DNA of 64,000 nucleotides from Pseudomonadales bacterium (lineage in GTDB: Bacteria; Pseudomonadota; Gammaproteobacteria; Pseudomonadales; Pseudohongiellaceae): positions 310,001-374,000 of the forward strand of contig WLWQ01000002.1 of assembly GCA_012103535.1 (NCBI GenBank), in the 5' to 3' direction. Of the stretch, positions 21,540 through 30,518 are shown piece after piece; position 1 is the stretch's first letter, and every line of letters begins with the position of its first letter. Below the pieces are notes generated by a model that was given only the letters and a program-made list of their open reading frames with translations, was not told the origin of the DNA and did not search any database. Made by a program: the position numbers and the translations under genes.

Positions 21540-22016
21540 ATGGCCAAGGTTCCAATGACAGTTAATGGCGCAGAAAAACTTCGCGCCGAGCTCAAAGAGC
21601 TCAAGACTAATAAGCGACCAAAAATTTCCAAAGCTATCGCTGAAGCGCGAGAGCATGGCGATTTAAAGGAAAACGCCGAGTATCACGCTGCTCGAGAACA
21701 ACAGAGTTTTTGTGAAGGAAGAATTACCGAGATCGAATCTAAGTTGGCTGAATCTGAAGTCATTGATGTTTCAAAAATAGAGCCATCAGGTCGCGTTATC
21801 TTCGGCACCACGATTTCGCTGTATAACATCGATACCGATGAATCTGTGAAGTATCAAATAGTCGGTGAAGATGAAGCCGATATCCCGTCTGGAAAGATTT
21901 CTGTTATTTCACCAATTGCCCGCGCGGTAATGGGTAAATCAGAAGGCGATGAGATTACGGTAAATGCACCTGCCGGCGATATTCAGTACGAAATCGAAAC
22001 AGTAGAACATCTCTAG
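21540..22016 (+). CDS. greA: Transcription elongation factor GreA
   Basis: GreA binds the RNA polymerase secondary channel and stimulates cleavage of backtracked transcripts. With ATG at 21540 the product is 158 residues, the usual length, starting [18 protein letters not shown]. The N-terminal coiled coil keeps the acidic tip ([15 protein letters not shown]), and the C-terminal FKBP-like domain ends in [13 protein letters not shown]. An in-frame GTG at 21531 is possible but less likely. carB-greA order is conserved. Its stop overlaps that of convergent yhbY by four bases. Confidence 0.96.
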   Translation: MAKVPMTVNGAEKLRAELKELKTNKRPKISKAIAEAREHGDLKENAEYHAAREQQSFCEGRITEIESKLAESEVIDVSKIEPSGRVIFGTTISLYNIDTDESVKYQIVGEDEADIPSGKISVISPIARAVMGKSEGDEITVNAPAGDIQYEIETVEHL

Positions 22017-22324
22017 GAAAGTTTTCTCAAAAGATTCGACAGTTTAGGATCGGGTTTCTTAGCTGCGCGGTGAATAAGAATTACGTGACCAACACTTTGA
22101 ATGCATTCGGCTTTGTAATCCGCACATATCTCTTCAGTCAATTTTTGTTTTGCCTGTCGCGTTGAAGTAACTAGCTTAACTTTTATTAGTTCATGGTCCT
22201 TTAAGGCCCGATCAATCTCTTCTTTTATATTTTCCGTTAGTCCTTTTTGTGCAATGATCACAACAGGTTTCAATTGGTGACCAATAGTTCTGAATTTCTT
22301 TTTGTCCGCGTTACTAATCGACAT
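22013..22324 (-). CDS. yhbY: YhbY family ribosome-assembly RNA-binding protein
   Basis: CRS1-YhbY (CRM) domain protein of 103 residues, which binds pre-50S ribosomal particles. It shows [32 protein letters not shown] content, with the GLT loop near residue 30, and the conserved HELIKVKL region. It is encoded opposite rlmE, as in other Gammaproteobacteria, and shares the CTAG stop palindrome with greA on the other strand. Confidence 0.92.
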   Translation of the reverse strand: MSISNADKKKFRTIGHQLKPVVIIAQKGLTENIKEEIDRALKDHELIKVKLVTSTRQAKQKLTEEICADYKAECIQSVGHVILIHRAAKKPDPKLSNLLRKLS

Positions 22325-22406
22325 AGTTTGTAGGCCCTAAGTCCTAATCAAAAAGGCTGCGGATTCTAGCAGCTAAACCATCGTCTGAATATTAATAGCA
22401 TCATAA

Positions 22407-22673
22407 AAGGAGTCTCTAGTTAACTATTCATTATCTCTGGCTCACACAGGAACTGCAGGTCAAGGCAGCTTCCTGCAGGAATGTAGACAACCTTGCAAAG
22501 GAAGCTAATGCAGACATGTGGTTCCTGTGTGGGCCCCTTTGGGCGCGGCCTGCATAACACTTCTGCGTCGTTGCCGCCCTTGCTAAGGGGCTTACCATTA
22601 ACTGCGGACGCCGCCTCACATAAGTGTTATGCAGGTCACGCAGAGACAATGAATAGTTAACTAGAGACTCCTT
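22407..22673. repeat. 267-bp structured element with 33-bp terminal inverted repeats
   Basis: The left arm 22407-22439 and right arm 22641-22673 are inverted copies, 32 of 33 bases identical by eye. Inside are further inverted pairs: 11 bp (22443-22453 with 22521-22531), 14 bp (22549-22562 with 22622-22635) and a 7-bp hairpin (22453-22459 with 22472-22478). It has no coding capacity. The form is that of a MITE-like non-autonomous element, or of a folded RNA if transcribed. It fills most of the yhbY-rlmE divergent gap and ends three bases before the rlmE ATG. A clear target-site duplication was not found. Confidence 0.75.
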
Positions 22674-22676
22674 ATT

Positions 22677-23303
22677 ATGTCCCGGTCCAAAAGTAGCAAA
22701 CAATGGCTAAAAGAACATTTTGACGACGCTTATGTGAAGCGTAGTCAGGAAGAAGGCTATCGTTCCCGCGCCAGCTACAAACTATTGGAAATTCAAGGTA
22801 AAGATAAGCTTATAAAAACGGGAATGACGGTAGTTGATTTAGGCGCTGCTCCCGGGGGTTGGTCACAAGTAGCGAGTGAAATTGTAGGTGATGATGGCAG
22901 AGTGATTGCCAGCGACATATTGCCTATGGATAGCCTGGCAGGTGTTGAATTTGTTCGTGGTGATTTTACGGAACAGGCAGTTTTCGATGTGCTGCAGAAT
23001 AAACTACCGGATGACGGTGCCGATCTAGTGATGTCCGATATGGCTCCCAATATGAGCGGCATGCGTGACATAGACCAACCAAGAGCCATGTATTTGGCGG
23101 AACTGGCTTTGGATATGGCGAGATCTATACTTAAGCCAGGAGCGTATTTACTAGTTAAGACGTTTCAGGGCGAAGGATTTGAAGTGTTTCAGGGTGAATT
23201 GAAGCAAAGTTTCAAATCTGTAAAGTCCAGGAAACCCAAGGCCTCCAGGGCGAGATCGAGGGAAATTTACCTGCTGGCGGCTGGTTTTTCGGGGGAATCC
23301 TGA
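22677..23303 (+). CDS. rlmE: 23S rRNA 2'-O-ribose U2552 methyltransferase RlmE
   Basis: RlmE (FtsJ/RrmJ) methylates U2552 of 23S rRNA in late 50S assembly. The 208-residue protein has the N-terminal [23 protein letters not shown] motif [17 protein letters not shown] (about residues 51-67), the catalytic SDMAPNMSG and [10 protein letters not shown] with the catalytic Lys. Classic order rlmE-ftsH is kept. No Shine-Dalgarno is visible because the inverted-repeat element ends just before the ATG. Confidence 0.96.
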   Translation: MSRSKSSKQWLKEHFDDAYVKRSQEEGYRSRASYKLLEIQGKDKLIKTGMTVVDLGAAPGGWSQVASEIVGDDGRVIASDILPMDSLAGVEFVRGDFTEQAVFDVLQNKLPDDGADLVMSDMAPNMSGMRDIDQPRAMYLAELALDMARSILKPGAYLLVKTFQGEGFEVFQGELKQSFKSVKSRKPKASRARSREIYLLAAGFSGES

Positions 23304-23443
23304 ATTAACGTGCAATATTCCCTGTAAACATTAGAATTAAAGCATTGGTTTTCACTATATTTGACCCAATATAGGTCTTTAGAAAGCCTTGTTTTTAGCG
23401 GCTTTGCAGTCTTTTTAACAGTTAGTCTTTTGGAGATAAGCCT

Positions 23444-25375
23444 TTGAATGATATGGCAAAAAACCTGATTCTATGGATGATCATAGCCGGTGTGCTGTTG
23501 ACCGTGTTTAACAACATTAATCAGGAAACTCGAGAAGACAGGCTCATTTATTCCGAATTTCTGGAAGAAGTGAACTTGGGCCGTGTTGAGAGAGTAGAGC
23601 TAGCTGGTATCAATATTACTGGTATCCGCAGAGACCAAACTGTATTCCGTAGTGTTCTTCCAGCAATTGGTGATGACGCGCTCATTGATGTATTACTTGA
23701 GAACAATGTCCAGGTAGACGCAATAGCGCCCGAGCAACAGAGTATCTGGACTCAGCTATTGGTTGCTAGCTTCCCGATACTGATAATAATCGCCTTATTT
23801 TTCTTCTTTATGCGGCAAATGCAAGGAGGAGGTGCCGGCGGCAAAGGCGGACCCATGTCGTTTGGTAAAAGCAAAGCCAAACTATTAGGTGAAGATCAAA
23901 TTAAAGTCACTTTCGCAGACGTTGCCGGAGTCGATGAAGCGAAAGAAGACGTGCAAGAGCTCGTGGAATTTTTGCGCGAGCCAGACAAATTCCAGCGCCT
24001 CGGCGGAAGAATTCCCCGCGGTGTTTTAATGGTAGGTCAACCTGGTACCGGTAAAACACTTTTAGCAAAAGCCATTGCCGGTGAAGCCAAAGTTCCTTTC
24101 TTTTCGATTTCCGGTTCCGACTTTGTCGAAATGTTTGTCGGTGTTGGTGCATCTCGTGTGCGCGACATGTTTGACCAGGCGAAGAAACAATCACCTTGCA
24201 TTATCTTCATCGATGAAATCGATGCCGTTGGTAGACATCGTGGTGCCGGGCTCGGTGGTGGTCACGATGAACGTGAGCAAACCTTGAACCAGTTACTGGT
24301 TGAGATGGATGGCTTTGAAGGCAACGACGGCGTCATAGTCATGGCGGCAACAAACAGACCCGACGTGCTTGATCCAGCGTTACTTCGACCGGGTCGATTC
24401 GATCGACAGGTAGTGGTGGGCTTACCTGATATTCGCGGTCGTGAACAAATTTTGAAAGTTCACATGCGTAAAGTACCTATCGATGATCGAGTACAGGCGA
24501 GTGTTATCGCCCGTGGTACACCTGGATTTTCTGGCGCAGACCTCGCCAACCTGGTTAACGAAGCAGCGCTGTTTGCGGCAAGGGCCAGCAGACGACTTGT
24601 TACCATGGAAGAATTTGAAAAAGCCAAAGACAAAATCATGATGGGTGCTGAGCGTAAGTCCATGGTGATGTCAGAAAAAGAAAGATTAAACACCGCTTAT
24701 CACGAAGCGGGCCACGCCATTGTTGGGCGTCTAATGCCCGAGCATGATCCGGTTTATAAAGTCAGCATCATTCCGCGCGGGAGAGCATTAGGTGTAACAA
24801 TGTTTCTTCCAGAAGAAGACCGCTACAGCTTAAGCAAACAACACATACTTAGCCAGATATGCAGCCTTTATGGTGGTCGTATCGCAGAAGAGATGACACT
24901 TGGTAAAGAAGGTGTGACAACTGGCGCCTCTAATGATATTCAACGAGCGACAGAAATGGCCCGTAACATGGTTACTAAGTGGGGGCTGTCAGATGAACTC
25001 GGTCCGCTGCTTTACTCTGAAGATGAAGGTGAAGTATTTCTGGGTCGGTCTGCAGCTTCCCAAGCGAAAACCGTTTCTGATGCAACGGCTGTGGCTATCG
25101 ATAAAGAAGTGCGCAAAATCATTGACGAATGTTACGTGAAAGCAGAAAAAATTCTCGAAGACAATAGAGACAAATTGGATTTGATGAAAGATGCGTTAAT
25201 GGAATACGAAACGATCGATTCTGATCAAATCAATGACATCATGGAAGGTAAAAAACCTCGACCACCAGCAGATTGGTCAGATTCTGATGAAGACAGTAGT
25301 GGTGGTGCCAGCAAAGTCGATGAAGAAGAAACCGATAAATCAGGAAAAATCGGCGGCCCAGCGAGCGAGCACTAA
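23444..25375 (+). CDS. ftsH: ATP-dependent zinc metalloprotease FtsH
   Basis: FtsH is the membrane-anchored AAA+ protease that degrades damaged membrane proteins and short-lived regulators. The 643-residue protein has two membrane helices (about residues 5-23 and 101-121), Walker A GQPGTGKT near 198-205, Walker [13 protein letters not shown], the second region of homology [19 protein letters not shown], and the zinc site HEAGH near 419-423. The TTG start at 23444 is supported by GGAG 8 nt upstream and by the family N-terminus [11 protein letters not shown]. The Asp/Ser-rich tail is typical. Confidence 0.97.
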   Translation: MNDMAKNLILWMIIAGVLLTVFNNINQETREDRLIYSEFLEEVNLGRVERVELAGINITGIRRDQTVFRSVLPAIGDDALIDVLLENNVQVDAIAPEQQSIWTQLLVASFPILIIIALFFFFMRQMQGGGAGGKGGPMSFGKSKAKLLGEDQIKVTFADVAGVDEAKEDVQELVEFLREPDKFQRLGGRIPRGVLMVGQPGTGKTLLAKAIAGEAKVPFFSISGSDFVEMFVGVGASRVRDMFDQAKKQSPCIIFIDEIDAVGRHRGAGLGGGHDEREQTLNQLLVEMDGFEGNDGVIVMAATNRPDVLDPALLRPGRFDRQVVVGLPDIRGREQILKVHMRKVPIDDRVQASVIARGTPGFSGADLANLVNEAALFAARASRRLVTMEEFEKAKDKIMMGAERKSMVMSEKERLNTAYHEAGHAIVGRLMPEHDPVYKVSIIPRGRALGVTMFLPEEDRYSLSKQHILSQICSLYGGRIAEEMTLGKEGVTTGASNDIQRATEMARNMVTKWGLSDELGPLLYSEDEGEVFLGRSAASQAKTVSDATAVAIDKEVRKIIDECYVKAEKILEDNRDKLDLMKDALMEYETIDSDQINDIMEGKKPRPPADWSDSDEDSSGGASKVDEEETDKSGKIGGPASEH

Positions 25376-25409
25376 ACAAAGCTGAAACTGCTAATCCTTT
25401 CGAAATAAA

Positions 25410-26270
25410 ATGAGCTTTTTCCTTACTGCCGGAAAGAGACAGATTGATCTGTCGTCACCCCAATGCATGGGGATAATTAATGCTACTCCCGATTCATTTT
25501 CCGATGGATCAGAACTCGTACAAAATTCAAAAGATCGATTCACAATCGATATCGATAAGGTGTTGCGTCGCGCCGAATCTTTCCTGGAGCAAGGAGCATC
25601 GATAATCGACATCGGCGGTGAGTCGACTCGACCAGGCGCGACTGAAGTTTCTGTGACTGAGGAACTAAACCGAGTAATTCCAATTATTGAAGCTATTCGC
25701 AAAAACCTGGACGTGTGTATTTCAGTTGATACCAGTTCTGCAACGGTAATGAGTGAAGCAATAAAAGCTGGCGCCGAATTCATAAACGATATACGGGCAT
25801 TATCGCATTCAGAAACCTTAGCCGTAGTTGCAGAATCGAATGCAGCAGTTTGTCTGATGCATATGCAAGGTCAGCCCCGCACTATGCAGCGAAGCTATGA
25901 GTACAATGATTTGATTAGTGAAGTCTATGATTTCCTGGAGCAGCGAGTTGCAGCTTGTGCGCAGGCAAAGATTGATTCCACACGGTTAGTGATCGATGTT
26001 GGCTTTGGGTTTGGAAAATCACTGCAACATAATTATCAATTGCTTAAACAACTCTCTCATTTTAAAGGCCTCAACGTACCAATTCTGGTTGGCATTTCCC
26101 GCAAGTCCATGATCGGAGGCTTAATCGATCGTCCACCCCATGAGCGCGTTGCCGGTTCTATAGCAGCAACAGTGTTGGCCTTAGAAAATGGCGCACAGAT
26201 TGTGCGTACTCACGATGTTGCTGCCACGGTCGATGCAATTAGAGTACACTCGGTTTATAAACAGGCTTGA
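25410..26270 (+). CDS. folP: Dihydropteroate synthase
   Basis: FolP condenses HPPK's product with p-aminobenzoate to dihydropteroate and is the sulfonamide target. The 286-residue TIM barrel has [14 protein letters not shown], the pABA-loop region [31 protein letters not shown] and the C-terminal [13 protein letters not shown]. It follows ftsH and precedes glmM, the standard gammaproteobacterial order. Confidence 0.97.
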   Translation: MSFFLTAGKRQIDLSSPQCMGIINATPDSFSDGSELVQNSKDRFTIDIDKVLRRAESFLEQGASIIDIGGESTRPGATEVSVTEELNRVIPIIEAIRKNLDVCISVDTSSATVMSEAIKAGAEFINDIRALSHSETLAVVAESNAAVCLMHMQGQPRTMQRSYEYNDLISEVYDFLEQRVAACAQAKIDSTRLVIDVGFGFGKSLQHNYQLLKQLSHFKGLNVPILVGISRKSMIGGLIDRPPHERVAGSIAATVLALENGAQIVRTHDVAATVDAIRVHSVYKQA

Positions 26271-26289
26271 TACGCAGTGTGAGCAGGAT

Positions 26290-27636
26290 ATGAACAAACG
26301 CTTTTTTGGCACAGATGGCATTCGAGGCACCGTAGGTCGTCCGCCGATAACTCCTGACTTCATGTTGAAACTAGGCTGGGCTGCAGGGAAAGTATTTGCC
26401 AATGAAGGCAATGGCCGTAACAAAATTCTAATAGGCAAAGACACGCGCATTTCAGGCTATATGTTTGAAGCCGCCTTAGAAGCTGGAGTGACAGCAGCTG
26501 GTGTAGACATAAATCTAACCGGTCCCATGCCCACACCTGCCATTGCCTACCTTACTCGTACTCTGCGAGCCCAGGCGGGAATTGTAATCAGTGCTTCTCA
26601 TAATTCCTTTGAAGACAACGGCATCAAATTTTTTGCTAGTGATGGAACGAAGTTGCCAGACGAAGTGGAATTCGCCATAGAAGACTTGCTGGATAAAGAT
26701 GTTTCTACGGTATCTCCGCAATCACTCGGGAAGGCTTCGCGAATTAGCGATGCCGCAGGTCGTTACATTGAATTCTGTAAGAGCACTGTTGGTTCTTCAT
26801 TAAAGTTTAATGGCTTAAAGATAGTTGTTGATTGCGCCCATGGTTCAACTTATCACATCGCTCCGGCGGTATTTGAAGAGCTTGGCGCCAAAGTTAAATC
26901 TATTGGTGTATCACCTGATGGTCTTAACATAAATGAAAACAGCGGTTCGACTTCACCTCAATCATTAGCAGACGCGGTATTGGCAGAAGAAGCAGATTTG
27001 GGAATTGCATTTGATGGTGATGGCGATCGAGTCGTCATGGTTGATCATCTCGGAAATATCGTTGACGGTGATGAAATTCTTTATGTCATCGCCCGGGATC
27101 GCCGTCGTCAGAGTATCGAATTTGGTGGCGTCGTTGGGACCGCAATGAGTAATTTGGGGTTGGAATTAGCATTAGATGCTTTGGATGTCCCTTTTGTAAG
27201 AACCCCAGTCGGTGACCGCTATGTCATGAAAGAAATGTTAGAGCGAGGCTGGGATCTTGGTGGTGAAAACTCTGGTCATATTATTTGCCTGGACGTTACC
27301 ACAACAGGCGATGGCATAGTCTCCGCTTTACAAGCATTAGCAGCCATAGCCAATTGCGAACAACCGCTATGTGACCTGCGCAGTAAAATGCGCAAACTTC
27401 CTCAATCCATGGTTAACATAAAGGTGGCCAATGCAGTGGACATTGCCCAAAACAAAACCGTGCAGTCAGCAGTTTCTGATGTTGAATCAAGGCTTGGTAA
27501 GAATGGCAGGGTCTTGTTACGACCATCCGGCACGGAGCCCGTTCTAAGAGTAATGGTTGAGGGAGAAGATCTTGAAGTAGTAGACAAGCTAGCTCATGAA
27601 CTATCAGAGGTAGTTGCTACCGAATTTGCGAGCTAA
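26290..27636 (+). CDS. glmM: Phosphoglucosamine mutase
   Basis: GlmM interconverts glucosamine-6-phosphate and glucosamine-1-phosphate for UDP-GlcNAc synthesis. The chosen ATG at 26290 gives a 448-residue protein starting [16 protein letters not shown], as in the family, rather than extending upstream into folP. The active-site serine is in [12 protein letters not shown] (near residue 101), the metal loop is [12 protein letters not shown] (near 241), and the phosphate-binding loop [15 protein letters not shown] is near the C-terminus. Confidence 0.97.
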   Translation: MNKRFFGTDGIRGTVGRPPITPDFMLKLGWAAGKVFANEGNGRNKILIGKDTRISGYMFEAALEAGVTAAGVDINLTGPMPTPAIAYLTRTLRAQAGIVISASHNSFEDNGIKFFASDGTKLPDEVEFAIEDLLDKDVSTVSPQSLGKASRISDAAGRYIEFCKSTVGSSLKFNGLKIVVDCAHGSTYHIAPAVFEELGAKVKSIGVSPDGLNINENSGSTSPQSLADAVLAEEADLGIAFDGDGDRVVMVDHLGNIVDGDEILYVIARDRRRQSIEFGGVVGTAMSNLGLELALDALDVPFVRTPVGDRYVMKEMLERGWDLGGENSGHIICLDVTTTGDGIVSALQALAAIANCEQPLCDLRSKMRKLPQSMVNIKVANAVDIAQNKTVQSAVSDVESRLGKNGRVLLRPSGTEPVLRVMVEGEDLEVVDKLAHELSEVVATEFAS

Positions 27637-27775
27637 GCTGCTAGCAGTCTCAATCATTGCAACACCCCCACATCTTGGTTAGTATTGGCGCCCGTTTTTC
27701 GTGGCGCTTTCTACCTAATATTCCGCCACTATCCACGGGGAAACTGCTAATCCCTGGAATTAAAGGTGCGAACCC

Positions 27776-28537
27776 ATGCGGCAAAAGCTAGTTGTTGGAA
27801 ACTGGAAGATGCATGGAGACCGTGATCTGGTGAACAGATTGGTCGAGGGCATCATTGATGCCGCTCCCTTAGTAGGAGACGCGGTTGAAATTGGGATATG
27901 CCCAACCTATATACATATAGAGCAGGCTGCTAAGCTACTGATAGCAGCAAACGTCGGAATTGGCTTAGGCGCGCAGAATGTTTACTGCGAAGAAAAAGGT
28001 GCATACACCGGAGAAGTAGCTGCTCCAATGTTGGCCCAATTAGGGGTTTCACTGGTTATCGTTGGCCACTCTGAACGCAGAGAATTGTTTGCTGAATCCG
28101 ATGCGCTGATTGCCGCGAAATTCAAAGCGGTACAAGCAAGCAATATGATTCCGATTCTTTGTATTGGCGAGTCATTGGAGCAGAGAGAAGCAAAACTCAC
28201 CGAGCAGGCTGTATTGGAACAGCTTGATGCGGCAATCAGTGAGATTGGAATTGCAGCATTTCACAATGCCGTGATTGCCTATGAACCTATTTGGGCTATC
28301 GGTACCGGGAAAACTGCTTCACCAGAACAAGCGCAAGAGGTCCACTGGCTAATTCGAGACCATCTTGCAAAACAAGACGCTGCAGTTGCAGCGGCGGTTA
28401 GGATTATTTACGGCGGCAGCGTAAAAAGCGCAAATGCCAAAGATTTATTTAACCAGGCAGACATAGATGGAGGTCTGGTTGGGGGTGCCTCTCTTGAGGT
28501 AAACGAATTTATTTCAATCTGTAAGAGTGCGGATTAA
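27776..28537 (+). CDS. tpiA: Triosephosphate isomerase
   Basis: TpiA interconverts dihydroxyacetone phosphate and glyceraldehyde-3-phosphate. The 253-residue TIM barrel shows VVGNWKMHG, the catalytic His in VIVGHSERRE (near 97), the catalytic Glu in AYEPIWAIGTGKTAS (near 168) with loop 6, and the phosphate-binding IIYGGSVKSANA and GGLVGGASL. It precedes secG by five bases, as in many Gammaproteobacteria. Confidence 0.98.
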   Translation: MRQKLVVGNWKMHGDRDLVNRLVEGIIDAAPLVGDAVEIGICPTYIHIEQAAKLLIAANVGIGLGAQNVYCEEKGAYTGEVAAPMLAQLGVSLVIVGHSERRELFAESDALIAAKFKAVQASNMIPILCIGESLEQREAKLTEQAVLEQLDAAISEIGIAAFHNAVIAYEPIWAIGTGKTASPEQAQEVHWLIRDHLAKQDAAVAAAVRIIYGGSVKSANAKDLFNQADIDGGLVGGASLEVNEFISICKSAD

Positions 28538-28542
28538 GAATC

Positions 28543-28911
28543 ATGGAAACAATCATTGTCGTTGTACATGTAATAACAGCCATCGTCATCGTTGGGTTGG
28601 TTTTACTGCAACAAGGTAAAGGTGCAGACGCCGGAGCATCATTTGGTGCCGGTGCTTCACAAACTGTTTTTGGCGCATCAGGAAGCGGTAACTTTTTAGT
28701 GAGAGCTACCACTATCGCGGCTGTCATCTTTTTTGTTACCAGTCTTTCGCTGGCAATCTTTGCTCGTAGCAATGCGGGAGTCGGTGCATCGACCGGTCTT
28801 CCAGTTGTCGACCAGCAACTGCTGGAAGAAACCATTTCTTCGCAGTCCGATATACCAGTGCTAGAGGAAGAGCAGCCGGCTTCCAATCAGAGCGATGTAC
28901 CAAATAACTAA
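28543..28911 (+). CDS. secG: Preprotein translocase subunit SecG
   Basis: SecG is the small inner-membrane subunit of the SecYEG channel. The 122-residue protein has two membrane helices (about 1-22 and 50-72) joined by the family loop VGLVLLQQGKGADAGASFGAGASQTVFG-type segment and has an acidic C-terminal tail. The tpiA-secG-tRNA-Leu order matches the classic gammaproteobacterial layout. Confidence 0.95.
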   Translation: METIIVVVHVITAIVIVGLVLLQQGKGADAGASFGAGASQTVFGASGSGNFLVRATTIAAVIFFVTSLSLAIFARSNAGVGASTGLPVVDQQLLEETISSQSDIPVLEEEQPASNQSDVPNN

Positions 28912-28938
28912 ATCAAGAATAATTACTCTTGAATCGAA

Positions 28939-28953
28939 TTGCCGAAGTGGTGG
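28939..28953 (+). pseudogene. 15-bp copy of the tRNA-Leu 5' end
   Basis: These 15 bases are identical to 29148-29162, which cover the last two leader bases and the first 13 bases of the tRNA-Leu gene 209 bp downstream. The rest of a tRNA does not follow. It looks like a remnant of a duplicated tRNA gene or an insertion scar. Confidence 0.5.
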
Positions 28954-29095
28954 GTGAATCCAAGCGTTTTCGAAGCGTCAGCTTCGAGCGAAGGACGAAC
29001 GACAGCGAGCTATGCTTCTGGCTGGGTGAGAGCAAGCGTTATGAAAGCAAAGCTTTCAGTGCTGCGCGAACGCCAACGATCTATGATCGTTGGCT
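28952..29095. repeat. Two diverged 72-bp repeats with hairpins before tRNA-Leu
   Basis: Units 28952-29023 and 29024-29095 share the starts GGGTGAnnnCAAGCGTT and the ends TGGCT or TTGGCT but have diverged in between. Three clean hairpins lie here: TCGAAGC/GCTTCGA (28970-28987), TGAAAGC/GCTTTCA (29042-29058) and a 10-bp stem GCCAACGATC/GATCGTTGGC (29072-29094). A through-running frame (about 28929-29171) overlaps the tRNA and is not credited as a gene. Confidence 0.55.
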
Positions 29096-29149
29096 GGAAG
29101 GGATAGTGGAGTTGCCCCAGTTTTCATTCAAAGAATACAAACAGAATTT

Positions 29150-29235
29150 GCCGAAGTGGTGGAATTGGTAGACACGCTATCTTGAGGGGGTAGTGAGCCT
29201 AGCTCGTGCCGGTTCAAGTCCGGCCTTCGGCACCA
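29150..29235 (+). tRNA. tRNA-Leu (anticodon GAG)
   Basis: The cloverleaf starts GCCGAAG and closes with CTTCGGC, then A and an encoded CCA at 29233-29235. The anticodon loop TTGAGGG gives GAG, the anticodon stem is CTATC/GGTAG, a long class II variable arm is present, and the T arm is CCGGTTCAAGTCCGG. Position after secG matches leuU of E. coli. A weak promoter candidate TTGCCC-18-TACAAA lies at 29112-29141. Confidence 0.96.
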
Positions 29236-29273
29236 AGTTTGGAGCAGAGCTTCAAATCTAAACCACGATATTT

Positions 29274-29296
29274 GTCCGGTAGGGGCACCAAGTTTA
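29274..29296 (+). pseudogene. Decayed copy of the tRNA-Leu 3' end
   Basis: GTCCGG, a short altered stretch and GGCACCAAGTTTA repeat the end of tRNA-Leu plus about six bases of its downstream flank (29216-29241), roughly 55 bp further on. It has no 5' half. Because the match extends past CCA, a segmental duplication is more likely than chance. Confidence 0.5.
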
Positions 29297-29368
29297 GATT
29301 ACGGAAATTAGCTGACAATTTGCACTTATCCTGACCCACCTCGAATCGCCGGAAGCCCCCGTAAACTC

Positions 29369-29398
29369 TTGACCTTCGCACCATCTCCTCCTTATAAT
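29369..29398 (+). promoter_or_regulatory. Sigma-70 promoter for tRNA-fMet/rimP-nusA operon
   Basis: TTGACC at 29369-29374 and a perfect TATAAT at 29393-29398 are separated by 18 bp, followed by a GC-rich start region (GCGCAGCCC), as in stringently controlled stable-RNA promoters. Transcription should start near 29405 and run into tRNA-fMet and rimP-nusA-infB. Confidence 0.8.
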
Positions 29399-29416
29399 GC
29401 GCAGCCCTTGTGAGAT

Positions 29417-29447
29417 TGTGACTGCGGGAAACTGAGTCACATTTTTT
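29417..29447 (+). terminator. Terminator-like hairpin in the leader of the fMet/nusA operon
   Basis: TGTGACT (29417-29423) pairs with AGTCACA (29435-29441) and is followed by six T (29442-29447). It begins about 12 nt after the predicted transcription start, so it would terminate prematurely or act as an attenuator unless overcome. The stem is only 7 bp with an 11-nt loop. Confidence 0.5.
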
Positions 29448-29637
29448 CGTTTAAAAACAAGGGTTTATATAGGCTCTGGTAAGGGGAGCGATAGTTGAAA
29501 GGACATGAGTCTAGTTCAGCTACCCTGAATACCTAAAAATTGCTCTTAAAATTGCTAGAACGGAGCGGTTTAAACAGGTAAAGATTTGGTCTAAAAAATC
29601 ATCCAGATTTTGCCAGAAACGGATTTTTGTGATTTGT

Positions 29638-29714
<77 letters not shown>

Positions 29715-29783
29715 ATTTGTAAATTGGTGAATGTAGAAAGTTAGCCCGACTCAGGCTCTACTCTCTACCTTGGCGGCATAGCC

Positions 29784-29820
29784 GGGAAGGTCATAGATTC
29801 AATTCCTGCTTCCGCTACCA
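29784..29820 (+). pseudogene. Decayed copy of the tRNA-fMet 3' half
   Basis: GGGAAGGTCATAGATTCAA and the following bases to CCGCTACCA mirror the extra arm, T arm, acceptor strand and CCA of tRNA-fMet, with a few substitutions, and the match continues into AATT beyond CCA. The 5' half is reduced to fragments (TGGCGGCATAG). It is not a functional tRNA. Confidence 0.6.
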
Positions 29821-30006
29821 ATTCCGACGCATTCTTAGGCTCTTAATGAATAGCTAAAGATTGCGATACATAGGCTTCAATACAAGCGAGAATTCGCGAT
29901 GATATTGAAGTTACGGGAATGGGCTATAGGCCCATTTTTTGCACCTGCGGTTTGTAGCAGGCAGTTTTCGAATTTGAAAACAATATACAAACAGAAGTGG
30001 AGACAT

Positions 30007-30459
30007 GTGAAGAGTAGTGTTGCGCTGGTAACTGAATTGATTGAACCAACAGTTTCTGCCTTTGGGTTGGAACTATGGGGGGTCGAACTTATCCAGCAAG
30101 GGAAGTACTCGCTCCTAAGAATTTATATCGAGAGTGAAGACGGAATCACGATCGAAGACTGCGAAAAAGTCAGTCGCCAGGTAAGTGCGCTGTTGGATGT
30201 GGAAGAACCAATAGCTGGTGAATACACCCTTGAGGTTTCTTCACCTGGTTTAGATAGGCCGCTGTTTGCTGCGAAGCAGTTTGAACAATACACAGGAAGT
30301 GAAGTGAGTTTGCGAATGCGCAGTCCGGTTGATGGAAGACGCAAGTTTAAAGGAATAATTATTGGCGTTCGTGAAAGCGTTATTGATCTGCAAGTTGATG
30401 GATCAGATTTTGAGCTTGATCACAGGAATGTAGAGAAAGCGAATATTGTTTTCGAATAA
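30007..30459 (+). CDS. rimP: Ribosome maturation factor RimP
   Basis: RimP assists 30S subunit assembly. GTG at 30007, with GGAG at 29999-30002, gives a 150-residue protein beginning VKSSVALVTELIEPTV, the family length; an upstream ATG at 29899 would add 36 unlike residues. The N-terminal alpha/beta domain has ALLDVEEPIAGEYTLEVSSPGLDRPLF and the C-terminal SH3-like domain ends FELDHRNVEKANIVFE. It starts the rimP-nusA-infB block. Confidence 0.94.
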   Translation: MKSSVALVTELIEPTVSAFGLELWGVELIQQGKYSLLRIYIESEDGITIEDCEKVSRQVSALLDVEEPIAGEYTLEVSSPGLDRPLFAAKQFEQYTGSEVSLRMRSPVDGRRKFKGIIIGVRESVIDLQVDGSDFELDHRNVEKANIVFE

Positions 30460-30518
30460 AACTATCCATGCTCTGGAAGTGAAACCCAAAGAGGGGTTTT
30501 GAGTAAGGTGACAAGATT

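Noticed and set aside
22431..22703. 90-residue minus-strand frame through the inverted-repeat element
   Set aside because: It reads through palindromic DNA and into the rlmE start; composition is not protein-like.
25383..27755. 14-base match GAAACTGCTAATCC upstream of both folP and tpiA
   Set aside because: Several exact 14-mers are expected by chance in 64 kb; no other shared structure.
28929..29171. 80-residue frame before and into tRNA-Leu
   Set aside because: It overlaps the tRNA gene and consists of hairpin repeats.
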